A stretch of 64,000 bases of DNA from Deinococcus metalli (GCF_014201805.1 NZ_JACHFK010000001.1:434001-498000); one strand, 5' to 3'. Counted from the first letter of the stretch, positions 47,915 to 57,025 are shown. Notes: generated from the sequence alone by a model not told the origin. Program-made: numbers and translations.

Positions 47915-48942
47915 CCACGCCCGCCTACGCCGCCGAACTGGAGGTCGCGACCCGCCTGGCGCACGAGGCCGGCGCGCTGCTGCAGGGCCACCTGCGCGCC
48001 GGCCTGAATGTCGAGCACAAGACCTCCATCGACGATCCCGTGACCGCCGCCGACCGGGAGGCCTCGGTGCTGATCACCGCCGGGCTAGCCGCCGCGTTCC
48101 CCGACGACGGGCTGCTCAGCGAGGAGGAGGCCGACAGCGACCGCCGCCTGTCGCGCGGCCGGGTGTGGATCGTCGATCCCATCGACGGCACCAAGGAGTA
48201 CGCGGGCGGCAGCGACGACTACTGCGTGAGCATCGGCCTGGCCGTGGGCGGCGAGCCGGTGCTGGGCGTGGTGTACGCGCCCGCCACCGACGAACTGTTC
48301 ACGGGCGTGGTCGGGCACGGCGTCACGTACTCCGGCACCCACGCCGCGCCGTCCACCGAGAACGGCTGGCGCGTCGCCGTGTCCGACACCGAGTACGGGC
48401 GCGAACTGCGCGGCCTCGACCTGCCCGGCATGCACCCCAGCGGAAGCATCGCCCTGAAACTCGCGCGGATCGCCGCCGGGCACGCGGACGCGACCTTCAC
48501 CATGTCACCGCGCAGCGAGTGGGACATCGCCGCCGGGCACGCCCTGCTGCGCGCCGCCGGCGGAGAGCTGCGCCGCCGCGACGGCCGGCCGATCACCTAC
48601 AACCGCCCCGCGCCGCACGTCGAGCAGGGGATCGTGGGCGGCATTCCGGACGCCCTGGCGTGGCTGGAGGCCGAACTGGGTTCCCGCGCGCTCCCCACCG
48701 CGCACCTGGGCCTGCGCCCGGACGCGCCTGCGTGGACGACCCTGGACGCCGCAGACCAGACCGCACTGACTGGACACCCTGGCGTCTACGTCCGCCACGC
48801 CGCCGGGCGGGTGCTGGCCCTGCTGGTCGTCGATCCGGCCACCCGCACGGTCGAGCGGGCCGAGGGCGACGCCTTCCACCTCGAGCGCCTCACGCGGGAC
48901 GTCACGCGGGCCCTGGGGGCGCTGACGCCGGCCGGACGCTAG
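47911..48942 (+). CDS. Inositol-phosphatase family protein (CysQ-like)
   Basis: The protein has 343 residues. Metal sites are LSEEEADS, VDPIDGTKEYAGG and SEWDIAAGHALLRAAGG, the pattern of 3'(2'),5'-bisphosphate nucleotidase rather than plain inositol monophosphatase. The family normally ends near residue 265; here about 75 extra residues follow (VYVRHAAGRVLALLVVDPATRTVERAEGD...), of unknown function. TATGCT ends 6 nt before the ATG, even though it overlaps the glycosylase stop, so it may be both coupled and independently transcribed. Confidence 0.85.
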   Translation: MTTPAYAAELEVATRLAHEAGALLQGHLRAGLNVEHKTSIDDPVTAADREASVLITAGLAAAFPDDGLLSEEEADSDRRLSRGRVWIVDPIDGTKEYAGGSDDYCVSIGLAVGGEPVLGVVYAPATDELFTGVVGHGVTYSGTHAAPSTENGWRVAVSDTEYGRELRGLDLPGMHPSGSIALKLARIAAGHADATFTMSPRSEWDIAAGHALLRAAGGELRRRDGRPITYNRPAPHVEQGIVGGIPDALAWLEAELGSRALPTAHLGLRPDAPAWTTLDAADQTALTGHPGVYVRHAAGRVLALLVVDPATRTVERAEGDAFHLERLTRDVTRALGALTPAGR

Positions 48943-48951
48943 GCTGAGCGC

Positions 48952-49545
48952 ATGACGGAGCACGCGCCCACGCCCTCCCCGGTCGGCGGATCGGGGGATG
49001 GGGCGGCCGTGACCCTCAAACCGCTGCTCGACTTCACGCCGGCCGAGTGGCGCACCCTGCACGGCTTTTTCCGCAACCGCGAACTTGCAGACTGGAACGA
49101 CGCCAAACCCATCCACCTGCCGGAGTGGCTGTTCCGGCGGATCATGCAGGACGAGGAACGCGGCGGCGAGCGCGCGGGCTTCGGCGTTCTGGACGCTGCG
49201 GGCCGATTGATCGGCAGCGCGGAGCTGTACGACCTGCGCCCGCCGCCGCCGCTGGCCGCCACGACCGGCACGCTGGGCATCATGATCGGCTACCCGGAGC
49301 TGTGGGGCCAGGGCTATGGGCGCGGCGGCGTCAACGCGCTGCTGCGCTGGGCCTTTGAGACGCGCGATCCGCCGCTCACGCGCGTGCGCCTCACGACCTT
49401 CGGGCACAACCGCCGCGCCCAGCGGGCCTTCGCCGCGTGCGGCTTCCGCGAGACCGGCCGCACCGAGCGCCCCGGCCGCACCGACGTGCACATGGACATC
49501 AGCCGGAGCGAATGGCGCTCCCGGCGCGAGCGTCCGGCAGAATAG
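48952..49545 (+). CDS. GNAT-family N-acetyltransferase
   Basis: A 197-residue protein resembling RimJ/RimL-type acetyltransferases. ELADWNDAKP and GTLGIMIGYPELWGQGYGRGGVNALLRWAF contain the acetyl-CoA pyrophosphate loop (Q-G-Y-G-R-G), and VRLTTFGHNRRAQRAFAACGF is the C-terminal motif B. TAGGCT lies 6 nt before the ATG. The acceptor substrate is unknown. Confidence 0.88.
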   Translation: MTEHAPTPSPVGGSGDGAAVTLKPLLDFTPAEWRTLHGFFRNRELADWNDAKPIHLPEWLFRRIMQDEERGGERAGFGVLDAAGRLIGSAELYDLRPPPPLAATTGTLGIMIGYPELWGQGYGRGGVNALLRWAFETRDPPLTRVRLTTFGHNRRAQRAFAACGFRETGRTERPGRTDVHMDISRSEWRSRRERPAE

Positions 49546-49549
49546 ACGC

Positions 49550-50473
49550 ATGCGTGTGCTGCTGCCGGATCTGCCCGAGTTTCGAGCCCTCACTGAAGTC
49601 GGGGAGCGCAGCGTGCCCGGCTGCGACCTGGCGTACTACTCAGACGGCCACGTGCCGGACGGCGAGGCGTCCGGCGTCGTGCTGTGGTTCGCGTCCAGCG
49701 ACACGCGTGACCGCCTGCTCGCCACGCCGGGCGTGCGGTGGGTGCTGACCCTCACGGCCGGGATCGACCACGTCCGGAACCTCATTCCGCCGGGCGTGCA
49801 GCTGTTCAACGCCAACCGCCTGCACGAACGCGCCGTGGCGGTGCACGCCCTGGCCGGCATGCTCACGGCCGCACGCGGCTTCCACCGCTTCCGGGACGCC
49901 CAGGCCCGCCACGACTGGGCCCCGCCGAAGACCCTCAGCGAATCGGGCCTGATCAGCCTCGACCGCACGCGGGTGGTGCTGTGGGGCTTCGGGCACATCG
50001 GCCGCAACCTCGAGGAGCTGCTGCGTCCCTTCGACGTGTTCCTGAACGGCATCTCCTCGGCCACCACCGACAGCGAGCGCGACGAGTTCCTGAGCACCGC
50101 CGACTTCGTGGTGCTGCTGCTCCCCAGCACGCCCGACACGCGCGGCATCGTCAACGCCGACATCATCGGCCGCATGAAGCGCGGCGCGTGGCTGGTGAAC
50201 GTCGGGCGCGGCAACCTGATCGTCCGGGACGACCTGATCGCGGCCCTCCGCAGCGGGCACCTGTCCGGCGCGGTGCTGGATGTCACGGACCCCGAGCCCC
50301 TGCCGCAGGACGATCCCCTGTGGGCCGAGGAGAACGTGATCATCACGCCGCACATCGCCAGCACCACCACGGACCTCGTGTACCGCGGCGCAAGCCTCAC
50401 GCGGGATTTCCTGATCGATCTGCAACAGGGCCACGAACCCGAGGGTCTGGTCGAATCCTGGCGCAAATACTGA
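49550..50473 (+). CDS. D-2-hydroxyacid dehydrogenase (NAD-binding)
   Basis: A 307-residue oxidoreductase. The dinucleotide site is VVLWGFGHIGRNLEELL, and catalytic Arg, Glu and His lie in VNVGRGNLI, DVTDPEPLPQDDPLW and ITPHIAS. The N-terminal substrate domain is short and divergent. It reduces 2-ketoacids with NAD(P)H by family; the substrate is unknown. It starts 4 bases after the GNAT gene, with CAGAAT 6 nt upstream. Confidence 0.9.
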   Translation: MRVLLPDLPEFRALTEVGERSVPGCDLAYYSDGHVPDGEASGVVLWFASSDTRDRLLATPGVRWVLTLTAGIDHVRNLIPPGVQLFNANRLHERAVAVHALAGMLTAARGFHRFRDAQARHDWAPPKTLSESGLISLDRTRVVLWGFGHIGRNLEELLRPFDVFLNGISSATTDSERDEFLSTADFVVLLLPSTPDTRGIVNADIIGRMKRGAWLVNVGRGNLIVRDDLIAALRSGHLSGAVLDVTDPEPLPQDDPLWAEENVIITPHIASTTTDLVYRGASLTRDFLIDLQQGHEPEGLVESWRKY

Positions 50474-50486
50474 GCCCGTGAGCTGA

Positions 50487-50530
50487 ACGGACGACGGCAC
50501 CGGCCCGATGCAGGCGGTGCCGTCGTCCGT
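50487..50530. terminator. Bidirectional hairpin between the dehydrogenase and mnmA
   Basis: ACGGACGACGGCACCG (50487-50502) pairs perfectly with 50515-50530 around a 12-nt loop, between convergent stop codons. There is no T tract. Confidence 0.7.
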
Positions 50531-50542
50531 CCGGTGGGCGGC

Positions 50543-51685
50543 CTACGCGATCGGCGGCAGCTCGCGGGCGTGGTCGTCGATCAGGCCGCCGCCCAGCAGG
50601 CGCGGGCCGTCGTACAGCACGGCACTCTGGCCGGGCGCGACTGCGAACTGCGGTTCCACGAACGCCAGTTCGAAGGACTCCGCGTCGGCGTGCACCACGC
50701 GCGCGCGCACCGGCGTGCTGCGGTAGCGCACCTGCACGTCCAGCTCGGCGGGCACGTCCGTCACGTCAAGTAGCCAGTTCGCGCGGCTGGCGCGCAAGCC
50801 CGTCCACAGGCAATCGTCGTAGTCGCCCACCCACACGGTGTTCGTGGCCGGGTCGAGGTGCACGACGTGCCGCACGCGGTGGGACTGGTACAGGCCCAGC
50901 CCCTTCTTCTGGCCCAGCGTGTAGAACTGCGTGCCCAGGTGGTCGCCCACGCGCTCGCCGGTGCTGATCTCGCGGATCGCGCCGCTGGCCTGCGGGAGGT
51001 GCTCGGCCACGAAGTCCTGCACCCGGCCCGGCACGAAGCAGATGTTCTGGCTCTCGGGCTTGTGGGCGGTCAGCAGGCCACGCTCCGCGGCGATCTCGCG
51101 CACGCGCGGCTTCTCCAGTTCACCCACCGGGAACAGGATGTACGGCAGCGCGTCCCGTGGCGTGCCCCACAGGAAGTACGTCTGGTCCTTGCGGGGATCG
51201 TCGCCGCGCCAGAACTCTACGCCGCCCGCCGCATTCACCACACGCTTGACGTAGTGGCCGGTCGCCACATAGCGGCAGCCGAGCATCTTCGCCTTCTTCA
51301 CCAGTTCGTCGAACTTCACCTTGGTGTTGCAGTTCACGCAGGGGTTCGGCGTGCGGCCGTGGGCGTACTCGTCCAGGAACGGCCCCACGATGTGCCGCTG
51401 GAACTGCTCGCGGTAGTCGAGCAGGTAGAAGGGCACGCCGACCTGTTCGGCCACGCGCCGCGCCTCGTACGCCGCGTCGGGCGAGCAGCAGGTGTCGAAG
51501 GTGTCGACCCGCTTGTCGTCCGGCCAGAAGCGCATCATCGCGCCGATCACCTCGAAGCCCTGCTCCTTGAGCAGCGACGCCGTGACCGACGAGTCCACGC
51601 CGCCGGACATCGCGCACAGCACGCGTTCCCCGCGGCCGGTGGCGGGGGAGACGGCGGGTGCGGTGGCAGGGGCCGGAGCGCTCAT
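50543..51685 (-). CDS. mnmA: tRNA-specific 2-thiouridylase
   Basis: A 380-residue enzyme that thiolates U34 of Lys, Glu and Gln tRNAs. The ATP-binding SGGVDSS (27-33) is intact; catalytic Cys116 (NPCVNCNTKVKF) and Cys216 (SQNICFVPG) are both present. Y-T-L-G-Q-K-K-G-L-G and the C-terminal PGQSAVLYDG complete the family. The start at 51685 is the Met before the PP-loop region; TAAGCT is about 10 nt upstream. It is divergent from the lysA-like gene. Confidence 0.97.
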   Translation of the reverse strand: MSAPAPATAPAVSPATGRGERVLCAMSGGVDSSVTASLLKEQGFEVIGAMMRFWPDDKRVDTFDTCCSPDAAYEARRVAEQVGVPFYLLDYREQFQRHIVGPFLDEYAHGRTPNPCVNCNTKVKFDELVKKAKMLGCRYVATGHYVKRVVNAAGGVEFWRGDDPRKDQTYFLWGTPRDALPYILFPVGELEKPRVREIAAERGLLTAHKPESQNICFVPGRVQDFVAEHLPQASGAIREISTGERVGDHLGTQFYTLGQKKGLGLYQSHRVRHVVHLDPATNTVWVGDYDDCLWTGLRASRANWLLDVTDVPAELDVQVRYRSTPVRARVVHADAESFELAFVEPQFAVAPGQSAVLYDGPRLLGGGLIDDHARELPPIA

Positions 51686-51803
51686 ACAGCCGCGCAGCTT
51701 AACAGGTCGGCCAGGGCGGCGACGTGAGGCGCAGGGCAATTCGCCCCCACTGGACGAGGCCACCCGGCGACGCGGTGCCGGGCCGCCCCGCTACACTCGC
51801 CGC

Positions 51804-52946
51804 GTGAGCCTGTCCCCCGAGTCCCTGACCGACGCCGCGCGCGAGTACGGCACGCCCCTGTACGTGTACGACGCCGCCGAACTGGACGCCGCCCTGGCCC
51901 GCGTGCGCGCCGCCTTCGGGGACGCGCGGGTGTACTACGCGATGAAGGCCAACCCGAACCTGACCCTGCTGCGCCGCCTGCACGCGGCCGGCGTGGGCTT
52001 CGAGTGCGTGAGCGCCGGCGAGATCGCGCGGGCAGAGCACGTCGGCGCGGCGGGCGAATCTCTGCTGGTGAACGGCCCCGCCAAGTCGGGCGCCGAGTAC
52101 GCGGCGGGAGCGCGGCTGGGCGCGACCTTCATCGTGGACCGCGACGAGGAGGTCGCGCTGCTGCCCCCGGCCTCGCGGGCGCTGGTGCGCGTGAACCCGG
52201 CGCTGGCCGTCAGCACGCACGACCACCTTGCCACGGGCGCGGCCGGCAGCAAGTTCGGCGTGACGCTGGAACAGGCGCCCGGCGTGCTGGATGCCCTGCG
52301 CGCCGCCGGACACGACGCCCTGGGCCTGCACGTGCACATCGGCAGCGCCATCCGCGACGCGGGCGACTTCACCGCCGCTTTTGGCCGCCTGACGGACCTG
52401 CGCGACCGCACCGGGCCGCTGGCGGTGCTGGACGCGGGCGGTGGCTGGGGCCTGGACGCCGACCTGCACGGCATCGCGCGCGAGGCGCGGGCGGCGGCCG
52501 AGGCCTTCGGCGCCGAGCTGTGGGTGGAACCGGGCCGCTACCTGGTGGCGCGGGCCGGACAGCTGCTCACGCGCGTGGTCGGCACCAAGCGCACCGGACG
52601 CCACTTCGTGCTGGTGGACGCCGGCATGACCGAGCTGCTGCGCCCGATGCTGTACGGCGCCGTGCATTCCGTGACCGCCCTGTGGGACGCCCCGGAGCAC
52701 GGCCTGTGGGATATCGCCGGCCCTGCCTGCGAGAGCGGCGACGTCCTGGCACGCGGCGTGACCCTGCCGACCCCGCCGCGCGGCGCGCTCCTCGCCTTCG
52801 GGGAGGCCGGCGCGTACGGCGCGGCCATGAGCAGCGCCTACCTGACCCGCTCCCGCCCCGCGGAGGCGCTGTACGAGGACGGCCACTGGACACTGGTCCG
52901 CCGCCGCGAGACCCCGCAGGACGTGTGGGTCGCCGAGGAGGTGTAG
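51804..52946 (+). CDS. lysA: Diaminopimelate decarboxylase-family enzyme
   Basis: A 380-residue fold-type III PLP enzyme. The PLP Lys48 lies in YYAMKANPN; the glycine loop DAGGGWGLD and the catalytic GPACESGD motif are present. GTG start with TACACT 6 nt upstream (leaderless). By family it converts meso-diaminopimelate to lysine. Deinococcus is known for lysine synthesis through alpha-aminoadipate and for ornithine in its peptidoglycan, so the true substrate in this lineage may differ. No other lysine or DAP genes are in the window. Confidence 0.85.
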   Translation: MSLSPESLTDAAREYGTPLYVYDAAELDAALARVRAAFGDARVYYAMKANPNLTLLRRLHAAGVGFECVSAGEIARAEHVGAAGESLLVNGPAKSGAEYAAGARLGATFIVDRDEEVALLPPASRALVRVNPALAVSTHDHLATGAAGSKFGVTLEQAPGVLDALRAAGHDALGLHVHIGSAIRDAGDFTAAFGRLTDLRDRTGPLAVLDAGGGWGLDADLHGIAREARAAAEAFGAELWVEPGRYLVARAGQLLTRVVGTKRTGRHFVLVDAGMTELLRPMLYGAVHSVTALWDAPEHGLWDIAGPACESGDVLARGVTLPTPPRGALLAFGEAGAYGAAMSSAYLTRSRPAEALYEDGHWTLVRRRETPQDVWVAEEV

Positions 52947-53004
52947 TGATGCCTCTGATACCTCCCCGAGCGACCATAAAACGGTCAGGCCGTCAGACCG
53001 CCCC

Positions 53005-53643
53005 TCAGAACGAGCTGCCGCCTCCCACCCGCACGCCCTGGTAGTACGCGTACGCGGCCGTGTAACACGCGGGGCGGGCATACCAGCTCTTCGCGGCGCA
53101 GATGGTCTTCATGTTGGTGTAGAAGGCGTCGTCGCTGGCCAGGCGGTTCGCGTCGGTGCGCTCGTACACCTTGAGGTTGCGGTACGCGAAGTCGTGCTCG
53201 TTGCACGGCGGGCGGAAGTCCTCGCGGTAGCCCAGGCCCAGGCCGTCGGGCGCGCTGCACCCGTCGCGGGTCCAGTCCAGGCCGGGGTACGGCACGCTGC
53301 CGGACGTGGCGTAGGCCGCGTACTGGGCGTTGTAATTGCTCACGGCGCCCCAGCCGGTGCGCTTGATGTACGCCACGCGGTCGCTGGCGAGGTCCAGCGT
53401 GCCGAGCGGCGGCACGGCCGGCCGGCTCAGCGTGGTGGGCCGCTCGCCGTAGGCCTCCTGGAGCGCCGCCAGCAGGCCGGGATCGTCGGCATAGCGCTGA
53501 AGGATCGCCTGGCTGCCGGAGTCTTGCAGTTCCGGCCGGGCCGCGTACGGCGCGGTGGCCGCGGCATCCGGAGCCGGGGTGGACTGTGAGCAGGCGGCGA
53601 GCAGAACGGCGGTGCACAGCGCAGTCACGGGCAGGTGTCGCAT
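53005..53643 (-). CDS. Secreted prokaryotic phospholipase A2-like lipoprotein
   Basis: A 212-residue protein with lipobox LLAAC (Cys18). The C-terminal domain (about 100-212) is the bacterial PLA2 family: [17 protein letters not shown] for calcium binding and [18 protein letters not shown] with the His150-Asp151 catalytic pair, plus Cys residues for disulfides. AAGGAG lies 9 nt before the ATG at 53643. It should hydrolyse the sn-2 ester of phospholipids outside the cell or in the periplasm. Confidence 0.87.
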   Translation of the reverse strand: MRHLPVTALCTAVLLAACSQSTPAPDAAATAPYAARPELQDSGSQAILQRYADDPGLLAALQEAYGERPTTLSRPAVPPLGTLDLASDRVAYIKRTGWGAVSNYNAQYAAYATSGSVPYPGLDWTRDGCSAPDGLGLGYREDFRPPCNEHDFAYRNLKVYERTDANRLASDDAFYTNMKTICAAKSWYARPACYTAAYAYYQGVRVGGGSSF

Positions 53644-53743
53644 ACGGGCAGCTCCTTGCATGAGGGACGGTGGTCTGTCGGTCACCCCGAGTGTAAAGGG
53701 CCATGTCAGGGCTGTGTTCGCGGGCGGCGCCTATCATGGCGTG

Positions 53744-54343
53744 GTGACCGTCCAGTCCGTCTCCAGCGCTCCGGCCTCCTCGCCGGACAGCACGCGCGCG
53801 CGCATCCAGCTCCACGCGGCGCGGCTGTTCGTGCAGAGCGGCTACCACGGCGTGAGCATGCGCGAGGTCGCCCAGGCGGTCGGCGTGACCAAACCCGCGC
53901 TGTACCACCACTACGCCGACAAGGAAGCCCTGTTCCTGTCCATGCTGGACGGCGCGCTCTCGGGCCTCGCGCGGCTGGTCGAGGTCGCCTCGGCGCAGCC
54001 GGACCTGCGCTCGCAGCTGCGCGCCCTGGTGGACGAGCTGATCGCCAGTGCGCCGGAGCAGCGCGTGGGCCTGCAACTCGCGAGTGAGCTGCGGCACGTG
54101 TCGCCCGAGCGCCGCGCCGCCTTCGAGGGAGCGTACCGCCGCGTGTGGCTGGGCGGCCTGACCGGGCTGTTCGAGGCCGCGGCGACGCGCGGCGAGCTGC
54201 GCCGCGACCTGCCTCCGGCGGTGCTGGCACGCGCGTTCCTGGCGCTGCTGTACCCGCTGGTCACGGGCACCCCGCCGGCCGATCCGCAGGGCACGGCGCG
54301 GGCGCTGCTGGCCGTGTACCTCGACGGCGCCGTGCCCCGCTGA
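53744..54343 (+). CDS. TetR-family regulator
   Basis: A 199-residue protein with a clear TetR_N domain: ARIQLHAARLFVQSGYHGVSMREVAQAVGVTKPALYHHYADKEALF (about 20-65), then a helical ligand domain. GTG at 53744 is selected because TATCAT ends 6 nt upstream (leaderless). A dense inverted-repeat array begins 11 bases after its stop and precedes terC, making terC and possibly itself plausible targets. Only 100 bases separate it from the divergent PLA2 gene. Confidence 0.88.
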   Translation: MTVQSVSSAPASSPDSTRARIQLHAARLFVQSGYHGVSMREVAQAVGVTKPALYHHYADKEALFLSMLDGALSGLARLVEVASAQPDLRSQLRALVDELIASAPEQRVGLQLASELRHVSPERRAAFEGAYRRVWLGGLTGLFEAAATRGELRRDLPPAVLARAFLALLYPLVTGTPPADPQGTARALLAVYLDGAVPR

Positions 54344-54354
54344 GCGCCACCCGA

Positions 54355-54385
54355 ACATGAAGACCCTTCATGTGGTGCACATGAA
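54355..54385. promoter_or_regulatory. Three-half-site inverted-repeat array between tetR and terC
   Basis: Half-sites are ACATGAA (54355-54361), TTCATGT (54367-54373) and ACATGAA (54379-54385), spaced evenly at 12 bases. The middle can pair with either neighbour: 7 bp with a 5-nt loop, or TTCATGTG with CACATGAA (8 bp, 3-nt loop). This fits either a multi-dimer operator for the adjacent TetR protein or alternative RNA hairpins in the terC leader. Confidence 0.6.
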
Positions 54386-54516
54386 CGGTGGGTGGCTTCT
54401 CCCGGAGCATAGGCCCTAGCGCGCCGCACGGGCGCGGCAGTACGGGGATTCTCCCTCTTCGGTGACCTGGACGTGCGTGGCAGCGTCCGCTTCCCTTCCT
54501 GTGGAGACCACAATTC

Positions 54517-55299
54517 ATGGAATCACTGTTTGCCTGGATGGCCCAGCCCGAGGCATGGCTGGCTTTCGCGACGCTGCTGCTGCTCGAGATCGTGCTCGGC
54601 ATCGACAACGTCATCTTCATCTCGATCCTCGCCGGCAAGTTGCCGCCCGAGCAGCAGCAGCGGGCGCGCACCGTCGGCCTGCTCGCCGCGCTGATCATGC
54701 GTCTGGGCCTGCTGTTCTCGATCACGTGGGTCTACAGCCTGAAAAACGACCTGTTCACGCTGTTCGGCATGGGCTTTTCCGGCCGTGACCTGATCCTGAT
54801 CGGCGGCGGCCTGTTCCTGCTGTACAAGGCCGTGCGCGAGATGCACGAGCAGATGGAGGGCCACGGCGCGCCCGTCGGTGCGGGGCAGGCCGGCGTGCCC
54901 GGCCGGGTCGCGGCGGGCTTCGCGGCCACCATCGCCCAGGTGATGGTGCTGGACATCGTGTTCAGCCTCGACTCGGTGATCACGGCGGTCGGCATGGCCG
55001 ACGACATCGGCGTGATGGTCGCGGCGGTGGTCGTGACGGTGGGCATCATGCTCTTCGCCGCGCGGCCCATCGGGGATTTCGTGCAGGCGCACCCGACCGT
55101 GAAGATGCTGGCGCTGGCGTTCCTGATGCTGATCGGGATCAACCTCGTCGCGGACGGCCTGGGCTTCAAGATCCCCAAGGGCTACACGTACTTTGCCATG
55201 GGCTTCTCGCTCGCCGTGGAGTTCCTGAACCTGCGCCGGCGCCGCACCGGCCATGACGCCCACGCGGCGGACGGCACCCCCGGCCGGACGGCGGGCTGA
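54517..55299 (+). CDS. TerC-family membrane protein
   Basis: A 260-residue protein with seven or so hydrophobic segments. Two acidic motifs, EIVLGIDNVIFISIL (about 20-34) and DIVFSLDSVITAVGMAD (about 148-164), are the metal-site signatures of TerC/Alx-type proteins, which export manganese or help metallate secreted proteins. The leader of 173 bases holds the three-half-site array and further short stems. A GGAG sequence lies about 15 nt before the ATG. Deinococcus relies on high manganese, so a metal role is plausible. Confidence 0.92.
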   Translation: MESLFAWMAQPEAWLAFATLLLLEIVLGIDNVIFISILAGKLPPEQQQRARTVGLLAALIMRLGLLFSITWVYSLKNDLFTLFGMGFSGRDLILIGGGLFLLYKAVREMHEQMEGHGAPVGAGQAGVPGRVAAGFAATIAQVMVLDIVFSLDSVITAVGMADDIGVMVAAVVVTVGIMLFAARPIGDFVQAHPTVKMLALAFLMLIGINLVADGLGFKIPKGYTYFAMGFSLAVEFLNLRRRRTGHDAHAADGTPGRTAG

Positions 55300-55317
55300 T
55301 CCACCCACCACTCCTCT

Positions 55318-55352
55318 GCCGGGCACCGGGGCGATGTTCCTCGGTGCCCGGC
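55318..55352 (+). terminator. Hairpin after terC
   Basis: GCCGGGCACCG (55318-55328) pairs with CGGTGCCCGGC (55342-55352) around a 13-nt loop, 18 bases after the stop. There is no T tract. Confidence 0.6.
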
Positions 55353-55423
55353 GCCCACTGACTCCCGGCGCGAATCTCGGCCACGATCCGCTAGGATGGG
55401 CCCGCCATGAAGGAGGCTCCCAC

Positions 55424-55681
55424 GTGCCCGTCACCCGTCTGGAAATCTGTACCGAACACCTGTCCATCGACCAGCGGGAGAACCTGCTCGACGCCGTGTG
55501 GGATGCGCTGCGCATCAGCCCCGGCATGGTGACCGCCGACGGCAATGTGGAACTGTCGCTGAGTCAGTGCGGGCCGAGCACTGCCCCAGAGGACGCCCCG
55601 CTGGTCCGCGTGGACGGCCACGAGTACCGCAACGTGACGCCCGAGCGGCTGGTTACGCTGATGAAACGCTGGTCGCGCTGA
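55424..55681 (+). CDS. Small NuoE-like thioredoxin-fold protein with half the Fe-S ligands
   Basis: An 85-residue protein starting at GTG with AAGGAGG 7 nt upstream. It aligns by eye with the C-terminal domain of NuoE/HoxE: LEICTEHLS fits VCTGTACH; ALRISPGMVTADGNVEL fits LGIKPGETTPDGxFTL; SQCGPSTAPEDAPLVRVDGHEY fits ECLGACGTAPVVQV; RNVTPERLVTLM fits ENVTPEKLxxLL. Of the four [2Fe-2S] cysteines only the first of each pair remains (Cys9, Cys49; Ser14 and Thr53 replace the others). A classical cluster is therefore unlikely. No complex I genes are nearby. Function unknown. Confidence 0.6.
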   Translation: MPVTRLEICTEHLSIDQRENLLDAVWDALRISPGMVTADGNVELSLSQCGPSTAPEDAPLVRVDGHEYRNVTPERLVTLMKRWSR

Positions 55682-55705
55682 CCCGTTTCCCCGGAGCGCT
55701 CCCCG

Positions 55706-57025
55706 TCAGGGCACGGGGGGCGCGTCCGATGTGGCGGGGGCCTCGGCGGCGGGCGCGCGCAAGGCGCCCAGCGCGGCCAGCAGCGTCGAGTCCTCCCCGC
55801 TGGTGGTCAGGGCGGCGATATCGAGCGGCGCCTGCACGTCCGGCGTGATCCGTTCGGGCAGGGGCTGGCCCTCGGCGGCGTAGCCGCGCAGCACCGTGAC
55901 GGTCAGGACGCCGCCGTCCGGCATGGCCTCGAAGGTCACGCCGCTGTTGCACACGCCGCGCGTGACGTCGCCCACCGCGGGCACGCCGGCCCGCTGCGCG
56001 TAGTACGTGAACACCTCCGCGCACGACGCCGTGTCGGGGCCGACCAGCACCGCCGCCGGGCCGGTCCACACGCGCACGTCTCCGGGCGGCCGGTCACCGG
56101 GGCGCGGCGGCCGCCGTGGCACCTCGCCCGCGATGCCCACCATCACCTGCGCGCCCTGCCGGAACTGCATGCGGTACGACACCCGCGCGAAGATGCTGGC
56201 CGCCGCGACGCACTGCGACAGCCCGCCCCCCGTGTTGAAGCGCAGGTCCACGATCAGGCCGCGTGCTCCCTGGGCCTGCGCATCCCGCACCCGCCTGAGG
56301 AACAGGGCGGCCGAGTCGTCCGGCAGGAACGACGGCAGGGTGACCACCGCGACCCGCCGGTCGTCGCCCGCCCATTCCAGGGTCGGCTCGTCCCGCGCGG
56401 CGAGGTCGCGCGTGCCCACATCCACGCTCAGGTCCGGGCTGCCGGGGCGGCGGACCGTCAGGTGCAGGGTCCCGGCCTCGCGCTCCAGCTTCACGAACTC
56501 GGTGGGGCCGACCGGGGCATTCACGCGCCCCGTCTTCCCGGCCGCCTCGCCGTTCACGGCCGTGATGAGATCCAGGGCGCGCAGCCCCGCCGTCTCGGCC
56601 GGACTGCCGGGCATGACCGACGCGACCAGCAGGCCGCCCTCGACCCGCACCACCCGCGCGCCGGTCCGCGGCACCGGGGCGTTGCGGGCGATCTCGTCCA
56701 GCCGCCGGGCGGCGTCGGGGTCGCGCACGCTGGTGTGGGGATCGCCGACCTCGCGCAGCAGGTCGCCCAGCACGTCGCGCGCCGTGGTGTACGGGCAGGT
56801 GTCCACCTGCTCGGCGCAGCGGCCCTCCAGCACCGCGCGGTACTTGTCGGTCAGCGCCTCCAGGTTCGCCGTCGACCAGCCGTAGTAGTCGCGCACCACG
56901 TCGCCGGACGCGGCCCGGAACAGCTCGGTGGCCGGGCTCGCGTGTGCGGCGGCGCCCAGCAGCGCGCCTAGGGCAGTGCCCAGCACGGCGGCGCGGACCG
57001 GCGGTCGGAATGAATTGAGGGGCAC
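55706..57025 (-). CDS. S41-family (C-terminal processing-like) protease with PDZ domain
   Basis: A 439-residue secreted protein with signal peptide [20 protein letters not shown]-like domain (about 110-190; [28 protein letters not shown]) precedes the S41 core: [37 protein letters not shown] and [20 protein letters not shown], where Ser in TASCAE is the nucleophile. The Cys next to it is unusual. The C-terminus is Ala/Pro-rich. GTG at 57025 is the probable start, with TACCCT 5 nt upstream. Confidence 0.85.
   Translation of the reverse strand: MPLNSFRPPVRAAVLGTALGALLGAAAHASPATELFRAASGDVVRDYYGWSTANLEALTDKYRAVLEGRCAEQVDTCPYTTARDVLGDLLREVGDPHTSVRDPDAARRLDEIARNAPVPRTGARVVRVEGGLLVASVMPGSPAETAGLRALDLITAVNGEAAGKTGRVNAPVGPTEFVKLEREAGTLHLTVRRPGSPDLSVDVGTRDLAARDEPTLEWAGDDRRVAVVTLPSFLPDDSAALFLRRVRDAQAQGARGLIVDLRFNTGGGLSQCVAAASIFARVSYRMQFRQGAQVMVGIAGEVPRRPPRPGDRPPGDVRVWTGPAAVLVGPDTASCAEVFTYYAQRAGVPAVGDVTRGVCNSGVTFEAMPDGGVLTVTVLRGYAAEGQPLPERITPDVQAPLDIAALTTSGEDSTLLAALGALRAPAAEAPATSDAPPVP

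Noticed and set aside
54344..54516. yybP-ykoY manganese riboswitch before terC
   Set aside because: The gene context is right, but I could not find the conserved GGGGAGUA-type segments or the paired core. A covariance search would decide.
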